From JANWYT01 sp034437555 (GTDB lineage: Bacteria > Chloroflexota > Anaerolineae > Aggregatilineales > Phototrophicaceae), in assembly GCA_034437555.1 (NCBI GenBank), contig DAOTTQ010000029.1:62001-126000 (forward strand): a stretch of DNA of 64,000 bases, given 5' to 3'. The notes below the pieces were generated by a model, which made no database searches, was not told where the DNA came from, and saw nothing but the letters and a program-made list of their open reading frames with translations. A program made the position numbers and the translations under genes. This document shows positions 35,890-44,269 of the stretch, piece after piece (the stretch's first letter is position 1; the number at the start of each line of letters is the position of its first letter).

Positions 35890-37104
35890 ATGTTTGACAA
35901 CTTTAGAGTTGCCTTCGTTAATTTGGCAAGCAATAAACTTCGCACAGGCTTAACCATGCTCGGCATTATGATTGGTGTGGGAGCGGTAATTGTGTTGGTG
36001 TCGGTGGGGCAGGCGTTTGAAAAATTTGTCATTGAGCAGTTTTCGGGCGTGGGGGCAAATCTTATTTTTGTGATTGGTGGGCAAAATGAGCGGGGGGGCT
36101 TTGACCCATTAACGCAACGAGATGTGACGACGGTAGATGATGTGTCACAAGTGCCGTCTGCATTGCGCGTGATGCCACAGCGAAACTTAAACAACCGCAC
36201 AGTAAAATTTGACAACCGCGAACAACGTGCCACTATACAGGGCGTAACGCCCATTTACCTGACGCTGTTTAACCGAAGTGTTGTAGCAGGACGCTTTATT
36301 GACCAACGCGACATTGACACCCAAGCGCGCGTTGCCATTGTTGAGCAGGCGTTGGTAGATGTGCTGTTTCCGGATACCTTTCCTGTGGGGCAGAACATTC
36401 GTATTGCCGATGTGCGTTTTACAGTGATTGGTGTGCTAGGACGCGAGGGGTCGGGAACGTTTGGGAGTGATGACGGGGTCATTATCCCTATTACAACCGC
36501 GCAAACGCGCCTAAGTGGTGAGCGTATTTTATCGGGTGACCGCCCTGTGAGCTTTATTTCTGTGCAAGCCCGCGATGCAGATAGCGTGGATAGTGCGGTT
36601 TCTGAAATTCAGCAGGCGTTGCGCCAATCGCGTGAAGTAGGCTTTAGGGACGAAGATAATTTTATTGTGTTTACGCAAAACGAAATTTTGGACACACTAG
36701 GCAATATCACGGGCTTACTTACGGTGTTTTTGGCGTTGCTAGCGGGTATTTCATTGATTGTTGGTGGTATTGGCATCATGAACATTATGCTTGTTACAGT
36801 GACCGAGCGCACCCGTGAGATAGGTTTACGAAAAGCGGTTGGCGCAGAAAGTAGTGACATCTTGCTACAGTTCTTAACCGAGGCGGTGGTGATTTCCTTA
36901 ACGGGGGGCTTGGTTGGGGTGCTAATTGCGTTTTTAGTAACGTTTGGCATTTCGGCTTCGCCATTAGGGTTAAGCGTGAGCATTGAGGGGTCTAGCGTGG
37001 TGCTGGCAACCGTGATTAGTCTGGTGGTTGGGGTGCTATCGGGCATTTATCCGGCAAATAGAGCAGCGAATTTGAACCCTATCGATGCGTTGCGGTATGA
37101 GTGA
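35890..37104 (+). CDS. MacB-type ABC permease (second copy)
   Basis: A 404-residue paralogue of the preceding permease with the same four-helix layout, a core domain at about 48-270, and the coupling segment MLVTVTERTREIGLRKAVGA. The two copies are clearly similar near the N-terminal helix (TMLGIMIGVGAVIVLVSVG) and at the C-terminal half but divergent in the extracytoplasmic domain, as expected for partners with separate roles in substrate handling. Last transporter gene of the locus; 49 bases separate it from the next gene. Confidence 0.93.
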   Translation: MFDNFRVAFVNLASNKLRTGLTMLGIMIGVGAVIVLVSVGQAFEKFVIEQFSGVGANLIFVIGGQNERGGFDPLTQRDVTTVDDVSQVPSALRVMPQRNLNNRTVKFDNREQRATIQGVTPIYLTLFNRSVVAGRFIDQRDIDTQARVAIVEQALVDVLFPDTFPVGQNIRIADVRFTVIGVLGREGSGTFGSDDGVIIPITTAQTRLSGERILSGDRPVSFISVQARDADSVDSAVSEIQQALRQSREVGFRDEDNFIVFTQNEILDTLGNITGLLTVFLALLAGISLIVGGIGIMNIMLVTVTERTREIGLRKAVGAESSDILLQFLTEAVVISLTGGLVGVLIAFLVTFGISASPLGLSVSIEGSSVVLATVISLVVGVLSGIYPANRAANLNPIDALRYE

Positions 37105-37153
37105 TTTAAGCGTAGTATTAGAGAACAGCTAAATGCTTTAGGATGTATGACCG

Positions 37154-37675
37154 ATGAACCCTTCTTCAGATGAAGTTATTATTGTGCCTCGCCATCGTGT
37201 TTTTGTCATTTCGGGCGGTGCTTTTGTCGTTCAATGGGAAATAAACCAAGTGCAAGACTTGTTGTCGGGGCGTTATCACGCCTATGATGAAACCAAGTTT
37301 GAAGAACCGATAGAAGACTGGGAACTTAATCAGCTTAAAATAAAGGGCGTTGTTCACCAGTATGATAACGATTTTGTGTATTTGTGTCCGTTGCCCAATA
37401 TGGGCGTACCCAGTGCTGTAACACGCGCCTACTACCTAAATACTGGGCTAGAAACGACTCAATTTAAGCAGGTAGAACAGGCTTTGCGTAGTGCAAATCT
37501 TGCGCAGCGCTTTAGTGCGCGGATGCAAACGGAATTTGTAGTTATTCGGGGTGCAAATGGCTTAGCGTTTGCTAATTTTGATGAGGCAGAACGCGCTCGT
37601 GAGATATTAGTACAACAAGTGCCAGAGTGTTGTTTAGAGTGTGTTGTGGCGTTTGTAGAAACAAAAACCGCATAA
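37154..37675 (+). CDS. Protein of unknown function
   Basis: A 173-residue soluble protein without signal peptide or membrane helix, mixed alpha/beta composition, and a pair of adjacent Cys near residue 160 (ECCLECV). I recognise no family. It lies between the exporter permeases and the GbsR/MarR regulator on the same strand and is probably part of that transcription unit. The good start context (AGGATG about nine bases upstream) and codon use like its neighbours support a real gene. Confidence 0.6.
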   Translation: MNPSSDEVIIVPRHRVFVISGGAFVVQWEINQVQDLLSGRYHAYDETKFEEPIEDWELNQLKIKGVVHQYDNDFVYLCPLPNMGVPSAVTRAYYLNTGLETTQFKQVEQALRSANLAQRFSARMQTEFVVIRGANGLAFANFDEAERAREILVQQVPECCLECVVAFVETKTA

Positions 37676-37726
37676 TAAGACAATTTTTAACGGTAGCGGA
37701 TGAAGTGAGATAATAGGTGAGAAGAG

Positions 37727-38308
37727 ATGACTGACGATAAGAAGGTGGTGGGACATGGTGTGCCAAGCCAAGACGATTTAAGGCAGGTGCATGACAGTAT
37801 GTTAAATGGTTTGGCACAGTTAGCCGACTACTTTGGGTTTAGTAAGGTGATGGGGCAACTGTATGGCACATTGCTGATGAACCAGGGGGCGTTGTCTTTA
37901 GATGACTTGATGGAACGTTTGAATATCTCTAAAGCCAGCGTCAGTATGAATATGCGCTCTTTAGAAATTTTGGGTATGGTACGCCAAGTGTGGGTTAAAA
38001 GTAGCGGCGATAGGCGCAAGTACTATGAAGCCGAGACCGATTTTTGGCAAATTATCACCAATATAATTAGTGGACGAGAAATGCGTGACGTAGAGAGAGC
38101 CATTCAAGTGATGGAGGACAATAGCGCACGCTTGCTTTCGGCACTAGAAGCAATGGGTGAGCAAGACCAAGAGACCGCAAGGCTTTATGTGCAACGCATG
38201 TCACAGATGCAGTCCCTGTTTCGCTTTGCCCAAATGGTGATTACACAAATTTTAGCGCAGGCAAGGCAAACCGATATGACAAGCGTTTCCCATATTGAAT
38301 TAGAGTAG
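37727..38308 (+). CDS. GbsR/MarR-family winged-helix transcriptional regulator
   Basis: A 193-residue regulator. The winged helix at about residues 25-100 contains MGQLYGTLLMNQGALSLDDLMERL, then the recognition helix ISKASVSMNMRSLEILGMVRQVW and a wing (KSSGDRRKYYEA), the layout of the GbsR family. The C-terminal helices (about 110-180) would form the dimer interface. It is the last gene behind the exporter locus, so control of that exporter is a reasonable inference. AGGTG lies seven bases before the ATG. Confidence 0.88.
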   Translation: MTDDKKVVGHGVPSQDDLRQVHDSMLNGLAQLADYFGFSKVMGQLYGTLLMNQGALSLDDLMERLNISKASVSMNMRSLEILGMVRQVWVKSSGDRRKYYEAETDFWQIITNIISGREMRDVERAIQVMEDNSARLLSALEAMGEQDQETARLYVQRMSQMQSLFRFAQMVITQILAQARQTDMTSVSHIELE

Positions 38309-38316
38309 AGTTACCC

Positions 38317-38345
38317 TTGAGAGTTGCTTTGATTTGGCGTATAAT
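38317..38345 (+). promoter_or_regulatory. Promoter of tRNA-Leu
   Basis: TTGAGA (38317-38322), 17-base spacer, TATAAT (38340-38345). It is the best sigma-70-like promoter in the window; the tRNA begins 21 bases after the -10. Confidence 0.85.
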
Positions 38346-38366
38346 GTTTGCTTGTTAGCCCTAAAC

Positions 38367-38448
38367 GGGGGAGTGGCGGAATTGGCAGACGCGCATGACT
38401 TAGGATCATGTCTCTCACGAGGTAAGGGTTCAAGTCCCTTCTTCCCCA
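38367..38448 (+). tRNA. tRNA-Leu (anticodon UAG)
   Basis: An 82-base class II tRNA. The acceptor GGGGGAG (38367-38373) pairs with CTTCCCC (38441-38447) with one G-U; discriminator A at 38448. The anticodon stem CATGA/TCATG encloses CTTAGGA, giving anticodon TAG at 38401-38403, reading CUA/CUN leucine codons. A long variable arm and T-loop TTCAAGT follow. CCA is not encoded. Confidence 0.95.
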
Positions 38449-38464
38449 TGAAGTAAACAAAACT

Positions 38465-38487
38465 AAGGCGCATCATGCGCCTTTTGT
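38465..38487 (+). terminator. Intrinsic terminator after tRNA-Leu
   Basis: AAGGCGC / GCGCCTT stem (38465-38471 and 38477-38483) with loop ATCAT, followed by TTGTGTTT. Confidence 0.7.
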
Positions 38488-38583
38488 GTTTATAGGGGTG
38501 GTGAAGATTTCTGATAAAAGTCTTATACGCCCACAGCAAAACCTTAGATTATAATAACTTTAGTTTCTGCGCGAGGAATTAAC

Positions 38584-40020
38584 TTGAACATTCAAACAGA
38601 GCGTCTTGACGACCATACTGCACGCCTTACGGTTGAAATTAGCACCGAAATGCTAGATTCTGCAAAGAAGAAGGCTGCATCCAAACTTGCCCAAAAATAC
38701 CGTATTCCGGGTTTTCGTCCGGGCAAAGCACCTTACCAAACAATTGCAAGATTTTTAGGTGAAGGTGCTATCATGGAAGAGGCAATTGACCTCTTGACGA
38801 ATGAAGTGTACCCAGTGGCTTTAACGGAGTCGCAATTAGACCCCTATGCACCAGGTATTGTAGAAGATTTTAAGCTAGACCCACCTTCTTTTGTGTTTAG
38901 CTTGCCTCTTGCGCCCACTGTGGAGCTGGGGGAATATCGTGATGTGCGTGTGGAATTTACACAAGAAGAAGTGACCGAAGCCAATGTTGAGGACACTTTA
39001 GAAAAAGTACGCAACGAACAAGCCGAACAATCGGATGTTGAGGGTGATATTGCCGTAGGGCATTATGTGGTCTTTGACTTGCACAGTGCATTTGTAGACG
39101 GTGAAGAACGCCCAGAGACAGAAGACGATTCTGACGAGGACGAAAGCGAAGAAAAACGCTATAAGAACGATGACTTCTTGCACTTCCATGACTATGAGCT
39201 GCAAGTTGACCCTGAAAAGCAACCCCTTTTGGCGGGCTTTTCTGAAAAGTTGGTGGGAGCAAAAGTGGGCGAGAAAGTGTCATTTGAGCTTGTCGTACCC
39301 GCTGATTCGACAGAACATAGCTCTGCTGCTGGGCGCACTGTGAATTTTGACATTTATATTAAGAGTGCCAAGCAACGCTCTTTGCCAGAATTAAACGATG
39401 AGTTCGCTGCAAAGATAACCGTAGACGAAGAAACACCTCTTACAATGGCGCAATTGCGTCAGCGCGTGCAAGAAAACTTAGGTCTACAAGCCGAAGCGAA
39501 AGCACGTAATGCGCATGCAGAAAAAGTGCTCGATGCGATTGTAGAGCAAGCCGTAGTTGCTTACCCCAAAGCCGTATTAGATGACCGTGTAGAAGAAATG
39601 ATGAAAGAATTTACACGCGATATGTCACAGTATGGTATTACGCCAGAACGCTACTATGAAATTATCGGAACAGATGCCGCTGCCCAACGTGAAAAGTTTG
39701 TAGATGATGCTAAAGTGTGGGTGAAGCGGTCTTTGGTTTTTGGAGAAGTGTTAACCGCCGAGAGAATTGGCGTGACACCCGACGACCTAACGAATGAAAT
39801 GCAAGCCATCATCGAAAGCTATGGGGCAACCAACGACCGAAAAGAACTGTTCAAGTTCTTGAACTCGGCGGAACAACGCGAAACTATCTTAAATCGCTTG
39901 CTTTATCGTAAGCTGACAGAGCGTGTAAGCGCAATTGGTAAGGGTGAGGCAGTCGCATTAGACGCTGAAACAACAACGAATGACGCGCCAGAAACGCCCT
40001 CTGAAGACACAGAGGCATAA
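38584..40020 (+). CDS. tig: Trigger factor (ribosome-associated chaperone and prolyl isomerase)
   Basis: A 478-residue chaperone that binds the ribosomal exit tunnel. The N-terminal domain has the ribosome-docking loop IPGFRPGKAPYQTI (near residue 41), the middle FKBP-like domain (about 155-260) is interrupted by a very acidic insertion (TEDDSDEDESEEKRYKND), and the C-terminal domain forms the cradle. Start is TTG 38584 with GAGGA seven bases upstream; no ATG or GTG alternative at the expected N-terminus. A TATAAT at 38550-38555 may be its -10, without a clear -35. It precedes clpP and clpX, the standard tig-clpP-clpX order. Confidence 0.95.
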   Translation: MNIQTERLDDHTARLTVEISTEMLDSAKKKAASKLAQKYRIPGFRPGKAPYQTIARFLGEGAIMEEAIDLLTNEVYPVALTESQLDPYAPGIVEDFKLDPPSFVFSLPLAPTVELGEYRDVRVEFTQEEVTEANVEDTLEKVRNEQAEQSDVEGDIAVGHYVVFDLHSAFVDGEERPETEDDSDEDESEEKRYKNDDFLHFHDYELQVDPEKQPLLAGFSEKLVGAKVGEKVSFELVVPADSTEHSSAAGRTVNFDIYIKSAKQRSLPELNDEFAAKITVDEETPLTMAQLRQRVQENLGLQAEAKARNAHAEKVLDAIVEQAVVAYPKAVLDDRVEEMMKEFTRDMSQYGITPERYYEIIGTDAAAQREKFVDDAKVWVKRSLVFGEVLTAERIGVTPDDLTNEMQAIIESYGATNDRKELFKFLNSAEQRETILNRLLYRKLTERVSAIGKGEAVALDAETTTNDAPETPSEDTEA

Positions 40021-40045
40021 ACGGTTATAAACCACCATTCTATGA

Positions 40046-40084
40046 GAGGAGTGTGTGTGGCATGCGCCACACAAAAGGCTTATG
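40046..40084 (+). promoter_or_regulatory. Hairpin between Shine-Dalgarno and clpP start codon
   Basis: GAGGAG (40046-40051) is followed by an eight-base-pair hairpin TGTGTGGC-ATGC-GCCACACA (40054-40073) and then ATG 40082. Folding the hairpin would bring the GAGGAG to about ten bases from the ATG. A second weak site, AAAAGG, lies three bases before the ATG. Confidence 0.5.
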
Positions 40085-40693
40085 AATACACCTTATAATG
40101 TCATTCCAATGGTTATTGAGCAAGGCAGTCGTGGTGAACGCGCCTATGACATTTACTCGTTGCTTCTAAAAGAACGAATTGTGTTTGTAGGCACGGGTAT
40201 TAACGACCAAGTAGCAAACTTAGTGGTGGCACAACTACTCTTTTTAGACCGTGAAGACCCAGAACGTCGTATTAGCATGTACATTAACTCCCCCGGTGGT
40301 GTGGTGTATAGCGGTTTGGCAATGTATGATGCCATGCAACAAATTAACGCACCTATCAGCACCGTGGCTGTGGGTTTGGCTGCCAGCTTTGGCACCGTGT
40401 TACTAACTTGTGGAACAAAGGGGCTTCGCCTCGCTTTGCCAAACGCAACCATTCACATGCACCAACCTTTGGGTGGGGCGCAGGGGCAAGCCAGCGAAAT
40501 TGTGATTCAGGCGAATGAAATTGTGCGCCTGAAGAATCGCCTTAACAACATTTTTGTAAAGCACACAGGGCAAGAACTAAGCGTTATTGAACGTGATCTT
40601 GACCGTGACATTTACAAAACAGCCGAAGAAGCTGTTGAGTATGGGTTGATTGACGCTGTGTTGTATAATAAAGAAGACGCAAAGAAAAGCTAA
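40082..40693 (+). CDS. clpP: ATP-dependent Clp protease proteolytic subunit
   Basis: A 203-residue serine protease forming the barrel that degrades substrates unfolded by ClpX. The catalytic Ser is in GLAASFGTVLL (canonical AASMG), the His in IHMHQPLGG, and the Asp in the C-terminal RDLDRDIY region (canonical DRDxF/Y). The conserved N-terminus NVIPMVIEQ and ERIVFVG supports ATG 40082; the open frame extends to GTG 40055 but that stretch forms the hairpin described separately. It sits between tig and clpX. Confidence 0.95.
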   Translation: MNTPYNVIPMVIEQGSRGERAYDIYSLLLKERIVFVGTGINDQVANLVVAQLLFLDREDPERRISMYINSPGGVVYSGLAMYDAMQQINAPISTVAVGLAASFGTVLLTCGTKGLRLALPNATIHMHQPLGGAQGQASEIVIQANEIVRLKNRLNNIFVKHTGQELSVIERDLDRDIYKTAEEAVEYGLIDAVLYNKEDAKKS

Positions 40694-40702
40694 GGTAAAA
40701 TC

Positions 40703-41989
40703 GTGGTGAATTACAGACCAACAGAACATCGCTGTTCGTTTTGTGGTAGAACTCAGCAAGATGCAGAACGGCTGATTGCCGGACCTGATGGCATCTTCAT
40801 TTGTAACTATTGTGTGCATTTGTGCTACAACTTGTTGCAAGAAGATGAGCAAGTGCGTGATGGCGAAACTGAGTTTCGCATAGAACGCTTGCTTTCTCCA
40901 AAAGAGCTAATGACGCACCTTGATGGGTATGTGGTGGGGCAAGAATATGCCAAGCGCGTACTTAGCGTGGCAGTGTATAACCACTACAAACGTATTCAAT
41001 CGCAGCAAGACAACGCCGAGATTGAAATCGACAAGAGCAATATTCTCATTTTGGGCCCAACGGGAAGCGGTAAGACGCTTTTAGCACAAACGCTGGCGCG
41101 GGTGTTGGATGTGCCGTTTTGCATTGCAGATGCAACGGCACTTACTGAAGCAGGCTACGTAGGCGAGGACGTAGAGAATATCTTGTTACGCCTAATACAA
41201 GCTGCTGACGGCGACATTTCGCGTGCTGAAAAAGGGATTATCTACATTGACGAAATAGACAAAATTGCCCGTAAAGCAATGGATAATCCGTCTATTACAC
41301 GCGATGTAAGTGGCGAAGGTGTGCAACAGGCGTTGCTAAAAATCATTGAAGGCACGCTGGCAAACGTTCCTCCTACGGGCGGACGCAAGCATCCACACCA
41401 AGAGTTTATTCAAATTGATACCCGTAATATTCTCTTCATTTGTGGGGGGATGTTTGGTGGTATTGATGATGTGATTGCAAAACGTTTGGGCGCAAAGAAC
41501 ACGCTGGGTTTTGGCGAAATCAACCGCACAGACAAAGACAAGGCACACCTTTTAAGTAAGGTAACGGCAGAAGATCTTATCTCGCAAGGACTTATTCCTG
41601 AGCTGGTGGGGCGTTTGCCTGTGGTTGTAAATACAGAACCGCTTGATATTGAATCGTTGTTGAAAATTTTGGTTGAACCCAAAAACAGCATCGTAAAGCA
41701 GTACAAGCACTTGCTTGGCTTAGATGATGTAGAGCTAAAGTTTGAGCAAAGCGGGCTAGAAGCAGCTGCCGAAATTGCTATGAAACGTGGTACAGGGGCG
41801 CGTGGTTTGCGCTCTATCATTGAAAAGTGCCTGCTTGACGTGATGTTTGAAGCCCCCAGCCAACAAGGGGTGCATGAGGTTATCATTGATGCAGACGCTG
41901 TCAATGGGGTTTCTCGTCCTAAGTTGTTTACCAAAGAAGGCACAGCCCTGATTTGGAATGACGATGGCACGCTAAAACCTGCCGCCTAA
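40703..41989 (+). CDS. clpX: ATP-dependent Clp protease ATP-binding subunit ClpX
   Basis: A 428-residue AAA+ unfoldase. Four-Cys zinc finger at the N-terminus (CSFCGRTQ near residue 11; CNYCVHLC near 34), Walker A GPTGSGKT (near 116), pore loop AGYVGED, Walker B IIYIDEIDKIARK, RKHPHQEFIQIDT and the sensor-2 region GTGARGLRSIIEK. Start is a tandem GTG GTG (40703 or 40706) with AAGG upstream; the exact start is uncertain by one codon. A terminator follows. Confidence 0.96.
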   Translation: MVNYRPTEHRCSFCGRTQQDAERLIAGPDGIFICNYCVHLCYNLLQEDEQVRDGETEFRIERLLSPKELMTHLDGYVVGQEYAKRVLSVAVYNHYKRIQSQQDNAEIEIDKSNILILGPTGSGKTLLAQTLARVLDVPFCIADATALTEAGYVGEDVENILLRLIQAADGDISRAEKGIIYIDEIDKIARKAMDNPSITRDVSGEGVQQALLKIIEGTLANVPPTGGRKHPHQEFIQIDTRNILFICGGMFGGIDDVIAKRLGAKNTLGFGEINRTDKDKAHLLSKVTAEDLISQGLIPELVGRLPVVVNTEPLDIESLLKILVEPKNSIVKQYKHLLGLDDVELKFEQSGLEAAAEIAMKRGTGARGLRSIIEKCLLDVMFEAPSQQGVHEVIIDADAVNGVSRPKLFTKEGTALIWNDDGTLKPAA

Positions 41990-42010
41990 CTCTAAAGAAA
42001 CTTCTTAAGG

Positions 42011-42032
42011 GGGCGCATATGCGCCCTTTTTT
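42011..42032 (+). terminator. Intrinsic terminator of the tig-clpP-clpX operon
   Basis: Perfect palindrome GGGCGCATATGCGCCC (42011-42026) followed by TTTTTT. The minus-strand MBL gene stops at 42031, so the site sits between convergent genes. Confidence 0.8.
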
Positions 42033-42648
42033 ATTTACTAAGTAACCTTACCTCTGCGTTATCCCCCACAAGACGCTTAAACGTTTCGGCTTCACGAAGG
42101 GTTGCCCCCTCGCCGCTGACACCCCAATTACACGGAATAACCCAACGTGGGCGCATTTTTATGACGGCTTCGGCGGCGGTTTCGGGGCTAAATGTGCCAT
42201 CAGCATCAATAGGCAAAATGAGAATGTCAGGGCGAATGTTGTCCATTTCGGGAATCCATTGGGTGTCGCCTGTGTAGTAAATATCGTATAGATTAAGGGA
42301 GATGATAAACCCCAATCCGCCTTCTTCCTTAGGATGACGGATGTCGTCGGGGCTATACGCTGGCACGCCTCTAATGGTCGCGCGGTCTGCTTTGATGTAC
42401 TGTAATTCGCGTAGTACGGTTACTCCATCATACTGCTGTGCTACGCGCTCATTGCCAATAATCATGGTTTGTCGCGAGCGCAATTGGTCAATATCTGATG
42501 ATGAAAAATGGTCGTAGTGGTCGTGTCCCACTAAGATAACATCAGCTAAAAATGTAACCTGTGCAACCTTCCAAGGATTGATGTAAATAATGGGGTTATC
42601 TTGAATGATAAAACCGCCATGCCCTAATGCGCGAATGTTTTCTATCAT
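42031..42648 (-). CDS. MBL-fold metal-dependent hydrolase
   Basis: A 205-residue protein of the metallo-beta-lactamase superfamily. The metal motif HxHxDH appears as GHDHYDHFSS (near residue 41); a second ligand region is YYTGDTQWIPE (near 125), and a third His expected near the C-terminus is not obvious (the segment reads VIPCNWGVSG). This resembles the UPF0173/UlaG-like group, often annotated as Zn-dependent hydrolases. The physiological substrate is unknown. It is a single minus-strand gene. Confidence 0.8.
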   Translation of the reverse strand: MIENIRALGHGGFIIQDNPIIYINPWKVAQVTFLADVILVGHDHYDHFSSSDIDQLRSRQTMIIGNERVAQQYDGVTVLRELQYIKADRATIRGVPAYSPDDIRHPKEEGGLGFIISLNLYDIYYTGDTQWIPEMDNIRPDILILPIDADGTFSPETAAEAVIKMRPRWVIPCNWGVSGEGATLREAETFKRLVGDNAEVRLLSK

Positions 42649-42724
42649 GAACGGGTGACCTTTAACAATTTAGATTGGGATATGGTTTGAATTGTGCAAT
42701 TCGTGCTAATTTTTTCTAAAATCA

Positions 42725-42759
42725 TGCTATGATGAACCTGTGAAGTAAACATAATTCAC
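42725..42759 (+). promoter_or_regulatory. Extended -10 promoter with downstream dyad for the AAA ATPase gene
   Basis: TGC-TATGAT (42725-42733) is an extended -10 element; no good -35 is visible. Just downstream, GTGAA (42740-42744) and TTCAC (42755-42759) form an inverted repeat with an 10-base spacer, placed where a repressor could block initiation. Confidence 0.45.
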
Positions 42760-42781
42760 CTTTATTACAGAGGATGCCGTT

Positions 42782-44185
42782 ATGGGGAATTTGAGATCTT
42801 TGAAAAACGTGGGAGGGCAACCCCCCCAAGACCCACAACAACGCTCTAGCCAGCCTTCTGGTGGTGGAGATGCTCAGCGTTCCTCATCATCCAACCCAGA
42901 CATTCCTGTGCAAGTGTGGGCTCCACCGCCAATAAGAACGTTGGAAGACACGGGTTTAAGCAAACTGGCAGTGGGTGATTATATCATTAAATCGCTCTAC
43001 TTTCGGGGTGAATTGCTTGGACACCAAATAGCAGATGTGCTTAAATTGCCATTTGGTGGTGTGCTGGATGGTGTGATTGAATTTTTGAAACGTGACAAAA
43101 TGCTAGAGGTGGCGGGGTCTACCGGCATCGGTGAAGCCTCGTACCGCTACTTGCTTTCTGGAAAAGGCTTAGAGCGCGCTTTAGAAGCCCTAGAACGCAC
43201 GCAATACTCGGGTGCTACGCCTGTACCCCTAGAAACATATATCAACAGCGTTAAAGAGCAAAATAAAACCAAGAAGCCGATCCGTGAAGCCGACATGCTT
43301 CAGGTCATGCAGAATTTGATTGTGTCTAAGGACATGCTCGACAAAATTGGGCCGGCAGCAAATTCTGGCACGTCTATCTTTTTGTATGGGCCACCTGGCA
43401 ACGGTAAAACAACGCTTTCAGAAGCGGTGGGGCGCGTAATTTTGGGTGAGGATATGTGGATACCCTATGCCATTGATGTAGACGGGCAGGTTATCCAGCT
43501 TTATGACCAAGTGAACCATGAGCTAAGCGACGATCAAACGCCCTTGCGCTATGGCACGGGGAGTGTCTCAGACCCTAGGTGGATTCGTGTTAAACGCCCC
43601 ATTATTGTGGTGGGTGGCGAGCTAACGATGGAAAGCCTAGACCTGACGTATGACCCCATCAACAAGTTTTATGAAGCCCCGTATCAGGTAAAAGCCAATG
43701 GGGGCATGTTCTTAATTGACGACTTTGGACGGCAACAAGTTAGCCCAAAAGATTTGCTCAATCGTTGGATTGTCCCATTGGAAAAGAAGTATGATTATTT
43801 AACACTGAATAACGGGCGTAAAATAGAAATGCCGTTTACGGTAATGATTATCTTCTCTACCAATATGGATCCACGCGACCTAGTAGACGATGCGTTTTTG
43901 CGCCGTATTAAGTATAAAATAGAGGTGGGCAACCCCACACAAGAGCAATTTAGAGCGTTGTTTGAGCTAATGTGTAAAATCCGTAAGATTTCATTTGATG
44001 AACGGGGCTATATGTACTTGCTCAAGGAATGGTATCAAAAGTACAACCGTGATTTGCGCTTTGTGCATCCGCGTGACCTGCTTTCGCAAATTAAAGATAT
44101 TGCGGATTATATGGACATACCGCCTTCAATGTCTCATAAAGAGCTACTTGACCGTGCAGCAGCCTCTTACTTTGTCGAATTGTAA
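42782..44185 (+). CDS. AAA-family ATPase with N-terminal winged-helix-like domain, function unknown
   Basis: A 467-residue protein. Residues 1-50 are low-complexity (Pro, Gln, Ser, Gly) and probably disordered; about 55-140 resembles a winged-helix (LGHQIADVLKLPFGGVLDGV, then KGLERALEALERT); about 170-460 is an AAA core with Walker A GPPGNGKT (203-210), Walker B FLIDD (310-314), sensor-1 IFSTN (357-361) and likely arginine finger FLRRIK (373-378). It is not a ClpX, MoxR, RuvB or FtsH type by its motifs. It has its own promoter and is followed by a CheY-like gene, with a hairpin between. The target is unknown. Confidence 0.8.
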   Translation: MGNLRSLKNVGGQPPQDPQQRSSQPSGGGDAQRSSSSNPDIPVQVWAPPPIRTLEDTGLSKLAVGDYIIKSLYFRGELLGHQIADVLKLPFGGVLDGVIEFLKRDKMLEVAGSTGIGEASYRYLLSGKGLERALEALERTQYSGATPVPLETYINSVKEQNKTKKPIREADMLQVMQNLIVSKDMLDKIGPAANSGTSIFLYGPPGNGKTTLSEAVGRVILGEDMWIPYAIDVDGQVIQLYDQVNHELSDDQTPLRYGTGSVSDPRWIRVKRPIIVVGGELTMESLDLTYDPINKFYEAPYQVKANGGMFLIDDFGRQQVSPKDLLNRWIVPLEKKYDYLTLNNGRKIEMPFTVMIIFSTNMDPRDLVDDAFLRRIKYKIEVGNPTQEQFRALFELMCKIRKISFDERGYMYLLKEWYQKYNRDLRFVHPRDLLSQIKDIADYMDIPPSMSHKELLDRAAASYFVEL

Positions 44186-44210
44186 GTTCTATAAATCGCT
44201 TAAAATTAAA

Positions 44211-44239
44211 AAAGAGAGTGGCATGATGTCACTCTCTTT
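44211..44239 (+). terminator. Hairpin between AAA ATPase and receiver gene
   Basis: AAAGAGAGTG (44211-44220) pairs with CACTCTCTTT (44230-44239) around GCATGATGT. There is no U-run beyond TTT, so it looks like an attenuator or mRNA stabiliser rather than a full terminator. Confidence 0.45.
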
Positions 44240-44269
44240 GAATATCAGTACGCAGGAGAGACGATTCTC

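Noticed and set aside
40055..40081. GTG start of clpP nine codons upstream
   Set aside because: The extra residues are not conserved and the bases form a hairpin; ATG 40082 begins at the conserved N-terminus.
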